8,515 bases of DNA, from positions 1 through 8,515 of the forward strand of contig CABQHF010000087.1 of NCBI GenBank assembly GCA_902463905.1. Reading direction: 5' to 3'. Under the pieces are notes generated by a model. That model saw nothing but the letters and a program-made list of their open reading frames with translations, ran no database searches and was not told the origin of the DNA. This document shows positions 1 to 6,367 of this stretch, piece after piece (the stretch's first letter is position 1; the number at the start of each line of letters is the position of its first letter). Source of the stretch: an uncultured Faecalibacterium sp. (GTDB taxonomy: Bacteria; Bacillota; Clostridia; Oscillospirales; Ruminococcaceae). A program made the position numbers and the translations under genes.

Positions 1-200
1 TCCGATACAAAGGCGTATTTCTTTGCCTCGTAGGCCTGCTGTGCGTAGCGGTTTGTGCTGATATCAAAGTTCTGCTCGTTCCACTCGATGATCTTGTAAT
101 CCGGGCAGTATTTCTTCCAGCTTTCCATACATTTTTGGCTTTCCGCACTGATGGATCCGCCGCCGAACCAGCAGTAGTGGATGATCTTTGGGATGCTCAT
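1..200 (-). CDS. Partial glycosyltransferase, DXD sugar-transferase (Gly_transf_sug/OCH1-like) type
   Basis: Only the first 66 codons are present; the gene continues past the left edge. The protein begins MSIPKIIHYCWFGGGSIS and continues with ESWKKYCPDYKIIEWNEQNF and YEAKKYAFVS. This is the characteristic N-terminus of bacterial capsule/LPS glycosyltransferases with a DXD sugar-binding region (PF04488-like): the IPKIIHYCWFG strand, the SWKKYCPDY helix, and the AKKYAFVSD segment that precedes the catalytic DXD, which lies outside the window. Such enzymes are cytoplasmic and transfer a sugar from a nucleotide donor onto a surface polysaccharide precursor. The start is chosen from the family-typical N-terminus and a ribosome site AAGGAG at 207-214, about 8 nt upstream. 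It is transcribed away from the two-component pair, so it is probably the first gene of a leftward polysaccharide operon. The sugar specificity cannot be seen. Confidence 0.85.
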   Translation of the reverse strand, partial: MSIPKIIHYCWFGGGSISAESQKCMESWKKYCPDYKIIEWNEQNFDISTNRYAQQAYEAKKYAFVS

Positions 201-247
201 GACCACTTCTCCTTTTTCTCCGCAAACTCCCCGATCGTTACGACCTT

Positions 248-277
248 ATTTTGCAAAGCCCCACATTTTCTTGTCAA
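248..277 (-). promoter_or_regulatory. Candidate sigma-A promoter for the glycosyltransferase
   Basis: Read on the minus strand, a perfect -35 TTGACA (272-277) is followed after 18 bp by CAAAAT (248-253), a 4/6 match to the -10 consensus. The start of transcription would fall near 241, giving a leader of about 40 nt that contains the AAGGAG ribosome site. The -35 is strong and the -10 weak. This is a consensus match only. Confidence 0.5.
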
Positions 278-316
278 GTTTCCCTGCGTATTTTGCTGTG
301 CCTTTCCGCAAAAAGA

Positions 317-346
317 TTGCCGCCCCGCCGCTTGGTGTGGTATACT
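317..346 (+). promoter_or_regulatory. Candidate extended -10 promoter upstream of the response regulator (P1)
   Basis: TTGCCG (317-322), an 18-bp spacer, then TATACT (341-346) preceded by TG one base upstream (TGgTATACT, an extended -10). Transcription would start near 353, about 105 nt before the response-regulator ATG. The phased TTCAC repeats at 367-409 would then lie just downstream of the start, where a bound regulator could repress. The octamer GTATACTG occurs here (340-347) and again at 426-433. Confidence 0.45.
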
Positions 347-366
347 GGGTGCAGACGGTTTTGTTT

Positions 367-432
367 TTCCAAACCATTCACTTAAAATTCACAGCTTTTT
401 CCAATTCTTGCATTAAAATAAAGTCGTATACT
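367..432 (+). promoter_or_regulatory. Phased TTCAC-like repeat array with downstream -10 (candidate OmpR/PhoB-type operator, P2)
   Basis: Four pentamers sit on one strand: TTCCA (367-371), TTCAC (377-381), TTCAC (388-392) and TTCCA (399-403). Start-to-start distances are 10, 11 and 11 bp, and the linkers are mostly AT-rich. Tandem direct repeats with an 11-bp period are the known binding pattern of OmpR/PhoB-family regulators (Pho boxes). A TATACT -10 lies at 427-432, with no good -35 at the right distance (404-409 is ATTCTT). That is the layout expected of an activator-dependent promoter. Binding by the adjacent regulator is inference. Confidence 0.45.
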
Positions 433-457
433 GAACTATGATAGGAGAGACCTTTTT

Positions 458-1144
458 ATGGCAAAGATCCTGATCGTTGATGATGAGCCCCGTATCCGGG
501 AGCTTCTCCGTGAAAATTTACAGTATGCCGGCTACGCCTGCGAGGAAGCCGGTGACGGCTCCGCCGCTTTGTCGCTGCTGTCCGGCGGCGGGTATGATCT
601 GGTGATTCTGGATCTGATGATGCCCTTCATGGACGGCATGACCTGCCTGCGCGAGATGCGCAACCGCCACATCAACACCCCGGTGATCATCCTCACCGCC
701 CGCGGCGAGGAATACGATAAACTGGCCGGCCTGGAGGGCGGTGCAGACGACTATGTGGTCAAACCCTTCTCCCCCAGGGAGCTGGTGGCCCGCGTGCGTG
801 CCGTGCTCAACCGCACCATGCCCCGGTCGGAGGCCTCCTCCGGCACCATGACCTTTGGGGATCTGACCATCGACACCGCCAGCCACACCGTGCGGGTGGC
901 CGGAGAGGACGTGGCCCTGACCCCCAAGGAGTTCGACCTGCTGGTGTTCCTGGCTTCCAACAAGGGCATCGCCCTCAGCCGCGAAAAGATCCTGCAGAAG
1001 GTGTGGAACTACGACTACTTCGGCGAGGACCGCACCGTGGACACCCACGTCAAGATGCTGCGCGGCCATCTGGGCAAGTGCCGCAGCTATATCGCCACCG
1101 TGTGGGGCATCGGCTACAAGTTCGACCCCGACGCCGTGCGGTAA
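458..1144 (+). CDS. OmpR/PhoB-family response regulator
   Basis: A complete 228-aa two-domain transcription factor. The receiver domain occupies about residues 1-115: acidic pocket D8-D9 in ILIVDDE, phosphoacceptor D52 in VILDLMMP, switch threonine T80 in VIILTAR, and K102 in VVKPFSPREL. The DNA-binding winged helix occupies about 128-225, with the family motifs LTPKEFDLLVFL, SREKILQKVW, RTVDTHVKMLR and the final VWGIGYKF. It is phosphorylated by a partner kinase and then binds direct-repeat operators as a dimer; the partner is almost surely the kinase encoded 18 nt downstream. Ribosome site AGGAGA at 443-449 is about 8 nt before the ATG. The repeats at 367-403 are a candidate autoregulatory site. 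No specific orthologue such as PhoP, WalR or VanR can be assigned, because linker and recognition-helix sequences alone do not decide it. Confidence 0.95.
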   Translation: MAKILIVDDEPRIRELLRENLQYAGYACEEAGDGSAALSLLSGGGYDLVILDLMMPFMDGMTCLREMRNRHINTPVIILTARGEEYDKLAGLEGGADDYVVKPFSPRELVARVRAVLNRTMPRSEASSGTMTFGDLTIDTASHTVRVAGEDVALTPKEFDLLVFLASNKGIALSREKILQKVWNYDYFGEDRTVDTHVKMLRGHLGKCRSYIATVWGIGYKFDPDAVR

Positions 1145-1162
1145 ACGGAGGCTGTGCAGTTC

Positions 1163-2695
1163 ATGCGGCGAACGAAAAATACACGGCGCGGGCTTGGCAT
1201 CCGCGGGCAGCTGATGTTCTTTTTGTGCTTCATCTGCCTGTTTCTGCTGGGTCTGTTCTGGTTTTTGTCCACCCAGCTGCTGGAGCCGATGTACACCCGA
1301 CACATCGAACGGCAGCTGACCGCCCAGGCTGAAAGCGTGGTATCCCGGCTGGATGACGCCATTGCCGAGGGCACCCAGCTCTCCTACTGGTCTTTCGGGC
1401 AGCTGTATGTGAACACCAGTTTTTTTGACAAGCTGGCCATGGATCTATATGCCAAAGGCTCCCTGAGCAGTTTCTGTGTGGACATCTCCGATTCCACCCT
1501 GCGGCAGATCTACAAGATTGAGAACCAGTCCTACTGCAACCTGCACGAGACCTATCTTTCGGATGTGTCCAGCAACGAAGTGGTGAACACTGCCATCGCC
1601 ATGCGCAAAAAGTGCCGCACTTCGCCCGACGGCTTCAAGCAGACGCTGAACCCGCCGCGGCTGTCCGGCTCGGCGCAGCTGCTGGTGGGCCGCACCACGG
1701 CCGACGGCAGCTACACTGTGCTGGTGACCACCAGTCTGGTGCATGTGGCCGAGGCCAGCAACGTGCTGAGCACCCTGCTGCCGCTGGCAGCCGCGATGAT
1801 CTTTGCCTTTGCCATGTCGGCCGCCTGGCTGTTCAGCGAGTGGTTCACAAAGCCCCTGCGGCAGCTGTCCCGCGCCGCCCGCCAGATGGCACAGGGTAAC
1901 TACGCCGTGCAGGTGGAGAGCCGCCGCCGCGATGAGCTGGGCGACCTTGCGCAGGACTTCAACCACATGGCGGAGGAAGTGCAGCGGGCAGCCCAGATGC
2001 AGCGGGATCTGCTGGCCAACGTCTCCCACGACCTGCGCACCCCGCTGACCCTGATCAAGGGCTACGCCGAGACGGTGCGCGACCTGACCGGCGACGACAA
2101 GGCCCACCGCGACGAACAGATGAACATCATCGTGGACGAGACCGACCGCCTGACCGCGCTGGTCTCCAGCGTGATGGAGCTGAGCAAAGTGACCAGCGGT
2201 GCCGACCACTGCGAGCGGGTGCACTTCGACATGGGCCAGCTGTGCGACGAGGTAAGTGAGCGTTACGACGCCATCTGCGCCCAGAACGGCTGGCAGCTCA
2301 AACTGGAGCTGTCGGACGAAGAACTGCCCGTGTATGCCGACCCGGACATGATGCAGCGCGCTTTACACAACCTGCTGGGCAACGCCATGCACCACATCGG
2401 GCCGGACGGCATCTTCATCCTGCGGGCCTCCCGCTGCACCGAGGGTGTGCGCGTCGAAGTGGAGGATCACGGCCCCGGCATTGCCGCCGCCGACCTGCCC
2501 TATATCTTCGACCGTTACTACCGCTCCCGTTCGGACGCCGGCAAGCAGGGCACCGGCCTGGGCCTTTCCATCACCAAGGCCATCTTCCAGCAGCACGGCT
2601 TCCGCTTCGGGGTCCAGAGCACCGTGGGCAAGGGCACCATCTTCTGGTTCATCATGAACGATCTGCCCGCCAGCGGAAAAGCCTCCGTCCTGTAA
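1163..2695 (+). CDS. Membrane sensor histidine kinase (HAMP-HisKA-HATPase)
   Basis: A 510-aa kinase if the ATG at 1163 is used. A GTG at 1154 in the same frame would add three residues, but it lies only 2 nt after GGAGG (1147-1151), so the ATG with an 11-nt spacing is preferred. Order: basic N-tail; TM1 about 16-40 (MFFLCFICLFLLGLFWFL); an extracytoplasmic sensor of about 160 aa; TM2 about 202-224; HAMP about 225-275; HisKA with phosphoacceptor H289 in NVSHDLRTPL; and HATPase with N-box N407 (NLLGNAMHH), G1 D435 in DHGPGI, F-box IFDRYYR and G2 GTGLGL at 463-468. All catalytic motifs are intact. The sensor domain matches no fold I recognise and has cysteines near residues 105, 125 and 151. The signal is unknown. 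It is co-transcribed with the regulator 18 nt upstream. Confidence 0.95.
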   Translation: MRRTKNTRRGLGIRGQLMFFLCFICLFLLGLFWFLSTQLLEPMYTRHIERQLTAQAESVVSRLDDAIAEGTQLSYWSFGQLYVNTSFFDKLAMDLYAKGSLSSFCVDISDSTLRQIYKIENQSYCNLHETYLSDVSSNEVVNTAIAMRKKCRTSPDGFKQTLNPPRLSGSAQLLVGRTTADGSYTVLVTTSLVHVAEASNVLSTLLPLAAAMIFAFAMSAAWLFSEWFTKPLRQLSRAARQMAQGNYAVQVESRRRDELGDLAQDFNHMAEEVQRAAQMQRDLLANVSHDLRTPLTLIKGYAETVRDLTGDDKAHRDEQMNIIVDETDRLTALVSSVMELSKVTSGADHCERVHFDMGQLCDEVSERYDAICAQNGWQLKLELSDEELPVYADPDMMQRALHNLLGNAMHHIGPDGIFILRASRCTEGVRVEVEDHGPGIAAADLPYIFDRYYRSRSDAGKQGTGLGLSITKAIFQQHGFRFGVQSTVGKGTIFWFIMNDLPASGKASVL

Positions 2696-2698
2696 ATC

Positions 2699-2853
2699 AA
2701 GGGGCTGTTGCAAAACAGCTCTCTGAAAAAAATACGCACAAAACCCGGAACCTTTTCAGGGCCTAAACGGCTCAAAAAAGGTTCCGGGTTTCTGTTTTTG
2801 CACGATTTCTTTGTGCAAGTTGCTATCGCATTTTTATTTTGCAGCAGCCCCTT
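2699..2853. repeat. Palindromic intergenic block with inverted-repeat ends (MITE-like candidate)
   Basis: The outer ends are AAGGGGCTGTTGCAAAA (2699-2715) and TTTTGCAGCAGCCCCTT (2837-2853), inverted repeats matching at 16 of 17 positions. Nested inside is a second, perfect 16-bp inverted repeat (2741-2756 with 2776-2791). The left end alone can also fold into a hairpin with a GCAA tetraloop (2704-2719). There is no ORF inside. The block exactly fills the space between the convergent kinase and small-membrane-protein genes. Paired terminal inverted repeats on a 150-bp non-coding palindrome are typical of small non-autonomous elements. No clear target-site duplication is visible, so a purely terminator-related palindrome remains possible. 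Confidence 0.45.
2741..2799. terminator. Bidirectional rho-independent terminator
   Basis: Perfect 16-bp stem AAACCCGGAACCTTTT (2741-2756) with AAAAGGTTCCGGGTTT (2776-2791) around a 19-nt loop. On the plus strand it is followed by TCTGTTTTT (2791-2799), ending the two-component operon. On the minus strand the sequence after the stem has a long T run (complement of the A run at 2726-2732), so it can also end the leftward small-protein/pectinesterase transcript. Confidence 0.8.
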
Positions 2854-2856
2854 TTT

Positions 2857-3015
2857 TCAGGCCGAGCTTGCGCTGCGGTAAATGCCGAAGGTGTTGTCCG
2901 GTGCGGGCATCTCCACACGGGAGGCCCGGTCGTTCACCGCCCACATGAGGGTACCCATGGCACCCAGCACCACCAGCACGATGAGCCATTTGATCGCATT
3001 GGGAAGTTTATTCAT
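2857..3015 (-). CDS. Small single-pass membrane protein, function unknown
   Basis: A 52-aa protein starting MNKLPNAIKW, with one hydrophobic segment at about residues 8-27 (IKWLIVLVVLGAMGTLMWAV) and a short polar tail containing DRASRVEMPAPDNTFGIYR. The start is supported by AAGGA at 3023-3027, 7 nt upstream; a longer in-frame start would overlap the pectinesterase and is not needed. It begins only 16 nt after the pectinesterase stop and ends just before the palindromic terminator, so it is very probably the last gene of that transcript. With few positive charges before the helix and a polar tail, orientation is uncertain. I do not recognise a family. It is unlikely to be a chance ORF, given the well-placed ribosome site and the clean TM-plus-tail design. 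Confidence 0.7.
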   Translation of the reverse strand: MNKLPNAIKWLIVLVVLGAMGTLMWAVNDRASRVEMPAPDNTFGIYRSASSA

Positions 3016-3031
3016 AAGTACATCCTTTTTG

Positions 3032-3979
3032 TTATTCCGGGCGGCACAGTCTGCGTGCGGTGCACAGCAGCTCCTGCGCCTGTGCTGCATCCAGTGCCTT
3101 CACCCACGGGCTGCGCTGGCAGGCACCTTTGCCGGTGCTGCCGGCCTCGGCAAAGCCGGCAAGGGCAGAATCTGCGCGGTCATGCCAGGGTGCAAAGCCC
3201 TCCGGAGAGATGTGGACACCCAGGCGGCTGTCCAGCACCGCCGTTTTTCCGGTAGGCCGCCAGGGCCGCCCCAGGTACACCGAGCCATCCGGGCAGCCGT
3301 CCGACACAAAGTCGCAGTCCCAGAACACGAAGCCCAGGCCCTCCGCCGGGCCGGAGGGTGCCGTGACCCAGCTGTGGGGCAGGCCGTTGTTCACCGTGCG
3401 CAGCACGCACTGCTCAAACAGGGCGTCCGCCCCGCCAAAGATGAAGTCGATGTCCCCTGTGATCTCGCAGTCGTGGTAATACTGGGCGGTCTGCCGGCGC
3501 GGGGCAAGGCCGCGCGGGCCGAGGAAGCCGTCCTTCTCCCGCTCCTTTTCCGGCAGAGGGGCGCAGAACAGCGTATCCTGATTGCCCAGCAGCCGCACCT
3601 TTTCAAACACCGCACAGGCGCTGTCCACATAAGCTGCCACCGCCTGGCCCACCTTTGCACCGGGGCCGGCGTCGTTCTCAATGGTCAGATCCTCCACCCG
3701 CAGCCGTTCGCCGCTGAAAAATGCCGTATAGCTGCGGAAGGTATGAGTGGGCCGCCCGTCCGGGTGGGGCAGCTTGCCGCCGTCTCCCCACACGAGCCGG
3801 GTGCAGTCCGCACCGGCTCCCCGCAGCGTGATATCCCGTTTTTCGCAGACCAGTTTTTCCCGGTAGACCCCCGCCCCGATGCGGATCTCTGCCGGGCAGT
3901 CGTAGGGAACGGCCAGCACTGCCTCCGAGACCGAAGCAAAATCGCCGCTGCCGTCCTGTGCCACCGTGATGCAAAGCAT
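3032..3979 (-). CDS. Pectin methylesterase (carbohydrate esterase family 8), no signal peptide
   Basis: A 315-aa beta-helix esterase that removes methyl esters from polygalacturonate or its oligomers, releasing methanol. The N-terminus ITVAQDGSGDFASVSEAV is the standard opening of the CE8 catalytic domain. Motifs follow in order: TFRSYTAFF (80-88), GQAVA with Q112, LLGNQDTL with the general acid D135, GDIDFIFGGADALFE with the nucleophile D178, and LGRPWRP with R238 and W240. Together these form the complete CE8 catalytic set. The protein starts directly with the domain and has no secretion signal, so it probably acts in the cytoplasm on imported oligogalacturonides. Ribosome site AGGAGGG (3988-3994) is 8 nt before the ATG. 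It lies 70 nt downstream of spoIIE on the same strand but has its own promoter candidate. No other pectin gene is in view. Confidence 0.92.
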   Translation of the reverse strand: MLCITVAQDGSGDFASVSEAVLAVPYDCPAEIRIGAGVYREKLVCEKRDITLRGAGADCTRLVWGDGGKLPHPDGRPTHTFRSYTAFFSGERLRVEDLTIENDAGPGAKVGQAVAAYVDSACAVFEKVRLLGNQDTLFCAPLPEKEREKDGFLGPRGLAPRRQTAQYYHDCEITGDIDFIFGGADALFEQCVLRTVNNGLPHSWVTAPSGPAEGLGFVFWDCDFVSDGCPDGSVYLGRPWRPTGKTAVLDSRLGVHISPEGFAPWHDRADSALAGFAEAGSTGKGACQRSPWVKALDAAQAQELLCTARRLCRPE

Positions 3980-4016
3980 GGTTCAAGCCCTCCTGCGTTT
4001 GGTTTTATAGCATAAT

Positions 4017-4045
4017 AGTATACCCCTCCTTCCCGCAAAAAGCAA
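4017..4045 (-). promoter_or_regulatory. Candidate promoter for the pectinesterase-small protein pair
   Basis: On the minus strand, TTGCTT (4040-4045), a 17-bp spacer, then TATACT (4017-4022). The -10 is a good match and the -35 is weak (3/6). Transcription would start near 4010, about 30 nt before the pectinesterase ATG. Since no terminator separates spoIIE from the esterase, read-through from spoIIE is also possible. Confidence 0.4.
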
Positions 4046-4049
4046 CGGG

Positions 4050-6341
4050 TCAGCCGCCGTTTTCCAGCCGCAGCACCGCCGCCGTGATGTCATCCGGGCG
4101 GCCGGTGCGCAGCGCACGGGTGCGGGCCGTCTCCACCAGTGTCTTTGCCACCTGGGCCGGTGCTTCGCCTGCCGCAGCGGACAGCTCCAGCTGCTTTGCC
4201 ACCCACGCGGTGCCGTCCACCAGCAGCCCGTCCGACACCAGCACCGCATAATCCCCGGCACACAGATGCACCACCCGGCTCTGGCCGTTCACCCCGCCCA
4301 GAATGCCCACCGGCAGGCTCACATCCCCCACGGCCCGCGCCCTGCCGCCGTGCACCAGAAAGCCCGGGGCTGCCCCGGCCTTGAACAGCCGTGCCGTGCC
4401 GGTGTACAGGTCCACACTGATCAGGTCCAGCGTTGCGCCGCTCTCTTCCTCGCTCTTAAGCGCCAGCGCCACGTTCACCAGCCTTGCCGCCAGTTCTGCC
4501 GGGATGCCCGCCTTCAGCAGCCGGGCCGTCAGCTCTGCCGCCAGATTGCCGTCCACCGCCGCCGGACGGCCGGTGCCCATGCCGTCGCACAGGATCATCT
4601 GGGCCGCCGTCGGGCTGCAGAACTGCTGCACCGCGTCGCCGGACACCTCCCCCTGCGCCGCCGCGCCCGCCATGCCGAACACCGCCCGCAGCACCGGTCT
4701 TTCACTGAACAACAGGGTCGTCATGCCCTTGCAGGACAGCACCTGCGGCGTTTCCAACGTGCGGCGGCAGATGCGCCCCACCTCGCGGGCCAGCGCCGCC
4801 AACTCCTGCGGGCCGAACCGGGTGCGCGGCAGGGTGACCGCCGCATGGGTGCGGCCCAGGTCATCCAGCGTGACCGCGCATTCCAGCGGCGGGCTGCCCA
4901 GAGAGGTGAAAAACGCCGCCACCCGGTCGGAGCGGTAGGGCTCCGGCTCGCCCGGACGGCCCAGCTGCTCCCCCAGCACGGCCAGCGCCTCGGCCACGGC
5001 ACTGTACTGCTCGGTGAACACGGTGCGCATGGCCTCGGCGTGGAGACGGCTCTCCTTGCGGCTGCGGTAGAGCGCAAAGGAGCGGGCTGCCGCCGCGCAC
5101 AGCGCCGCCGGGTGGATGCACCGGGACAATTGCCCGGGCAATTGCGCCGGTTCCAGCCTGCCGTTTTCTTCCAGCAGCGGGCGCAGCGCCTCCATGCCCT
5201 CCAGCGTGGCGGCGTATTCCTGCTTCCAGCACTGTTCCCGCCGCCCGCAGTTAAAGCACAGGCTGTCGTGGGTGTTATCGATCACCCAGCGGTAGCTCTC
5301 GCACCGGTGCGGCAGAGCATTGTACACGTCGTTCACCGTCTCAGCCAGGGAAGAAAGGCTCCGGGCCACAGCTTCCAGCCGGGTGGCCGCCGCCGGGTAG
5401 CGGGTGCGGTCGGCGGGCTGCGGGGCATCCTCCGGATCCGCCTCCGGGGCCAGCCAGCCCTTGGGCAGGGACAGCACGCACAGGATGCCCGCCCCCGCGC
5501 TGAACAGCACCGCAAAGGCCTGTCCGGGCGGTTGGACGCAGAGCACCCCGGTCACACAGCCGCCTGCATAGGCGGCGGCCGCCTCCACCCGGCGGCCCGG
5601 TGCCAGAACGCAGGCCGCTGCCGCCCCGCAGGAAAGCCCGGCGGCGGCGCAGGCAAAAGCCGGGTCTGCCGCACAGAGTGCCGCGCCCAGCACCCCGCTG
5701 CAGGCCAGCGATGCACGGGGGTGCCCCCGGCAGCACAGCACCAGCCCTGCCGCTGTACACACGGCCACGCCGGGAAAAAAATGCTCCAGCGGCAGGTTTC
5801 CCAGTGCGGCTGCGGCCGCGGCTCCCGTCAGCAGGGTGCCGAAGCCCGGTTTTTCGGGCGGGAAGCGCCGCAGCGCCAGCCCCAGCAGCCCCGCCAGCAG
5901 GGCATCCGCCGTGCAGAACATGGCCAGCTCCAGCCCGCCGCCGCTGCCAAGGGCAAAGCACAGGCCCATGGCGGCCAGCGTGCCGCAGCCCGCCAGCACC
6001 GCCGGGGCAAATTTACCCGGCCAGACCCACCGCACGGCCACGGCGGCCCCCAGTGCACACAGCAGGCAGACACTGCGCAGGGACAGCACCCCGAAGCCGT
6101 GCAGCAGCACCCCAAGCGCAGCCCCTGCCGCACAGGGTGCAAAGCAGTCCTCCGCAAAGCCCAGCACAAGGCCCAGACCAAAGGGCATCAACGCCCCGTA
6201 CAGCACCGCCCAGCCTCCGGCAAAACCAAGGGTCACGGCACCCAGCCGCCGCACCGCCGGGCGCAGCGCTGCCCGCGCTTCCAGCCGCGCCGCTGCCCCG
6301 CCCTTTGCTCCGATCGTCAGCACACTCGTCCGCTCTGTCAT
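4050..6341 (-). CDS. spoIIE: Stage II sporulation protein E, membrane PP2C-type serine phosphatase
   Basis: A 763-aa protein, slightly shorter than the roughly 827-aa Bacillus subtilis SpoIIE. SpoIIE dephosphorylates the anti-anti-sigma factor SpoIIAA to switch on sigma-F in the forespore and also localises with FtsZ at the polar septum. The N-terminal region (about 35-292) is a run of hydrophobic Ala/Leu/Gly-rich segments fitting about ten membrane helices. The middle regulatory region (about 320-550) carries a cysteine cluster C362-x2-C365-x5-C371-W. The C-terminal PP2C domain (about 560-763) has VSGD (D569), CDGMGTG (D586), VSDG (D704) and RPDDIT (D750, D751), so the metal-binding aspartates are all present. 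The start MTERTSVLTIGAKGG is preferred: a longer GTG start at 6470 would lie in the gltX terminator tail. The ribosome site GGGGGA (6348-6353) sits inside a hairpin. Confidence 0.93.
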   Translation of the reverse strand: MTERTSVLTIGAKGGAAARLEARAALRPAVRRLGAVTLGFAGGWAVLYGALMPFGLGLVLGFAEDCFAPCAAGAALGVLLHGFGVLSLRSVCLLCALGAAVAVRWVWPGKFAPAVLAGCGTLAAMGLCFALGSGGGLELAMFCTADALLAGLLGLALRRFPPEKPGFGTLLTGAAAAAALGNLPLEHFFPGVAVCTAAGLVLCCRGHPRASLACSGVLGAALCAADPAFACAAAGLSCGAAAACVLAPGRRVEAAAAYAGGCVTGVLCVQPPGQAFAVLFSAGAGILCVLSLPKGWLAPEADPEDAPQPADRTRYPAAATRLEAVARSLSSLAETVNDVYNALPHRCESYRWVIDNTHDSLCFNCGRREQCWKQEYAATLEGMEALRPLLEENGRLEPAQLPGQLSRCIHPAALCAAAARSFALYRSRKESRLHAEAMRTVFTEQYSAVAEALAVLGEQLGRPGEPEPYRSDRVAAFFTSLGSPPLECAVTLDDLGRTHAAVTLPRTRFGPQELAALAREVGRICRRTLETPQVLSCKGMTTLLFSERPVLRAVFGMAGAAAQGEVSGDAVQQFCSPTAAQMILCDGMGTGRPAAVDGNLAAELTARLLKAGIPAELAARLVNVALALKSEEESGATLDLISVDLYTGTARLFKAGAAPGFLVHGGRARAVGDVSLPVGILGGVNGQSRVVHLCAGDYAVLVSDGLLVDGTAWVAKQLELSAAAGEAPAQVAKTLVETARTRALRTGRPDDITAAVLRLENGG

Positions 6342-6347
6342 ACAAAA

Positions 6348-6367
6348 TCCCCCGCTTTCCGGCGGGG
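6348..6367 (-). promoter_or_regulatory. Hairpin covering the spoIIE ribosome binding site
   Basis: In the minus-strand RNA, CCCCGC (6362-6367) can pair perfectly with GCGGGG (6350-6355) around a 6-nt loop. The GGGGGA ribosome site (6348-6353), 6 nt before the spoIIE ATG at 6341, is mostly inside this stem. Folding would limit translation. Whether this is regulatory or a chance result of GC-rich leader sequence is not known. Confidence 0.4.

Noticed and set aside
135..441. Two overlapping plus-strand frames of 86-93 codons in the left intergenic region
   Set aside because: They overlap the start of the glycosyltransferase and the promoter region and lack good ribosome sites. Their sequence is explained by control elements.
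1154..1162. A GTG start for the histidine kinase
   Set aside because: It is only 2 nt after GGAGG, too close for initiation. The ATG nine bases further on is preferred.
3016..3090. A 25-residue upstream extension of the small membrane protein
   Set aside because: It would overlap the end of the pectinesterase and adds an Arg/Cys-rich segment. The internal ATG at 3015 has a clear AAGGA site.
2882..4015. A plus-strand open frame of 377 codons
   Set aside because: It is antisense to the pectinesterase, whose catalytic motifs are all intact on the other strand. Its product shows no family features.
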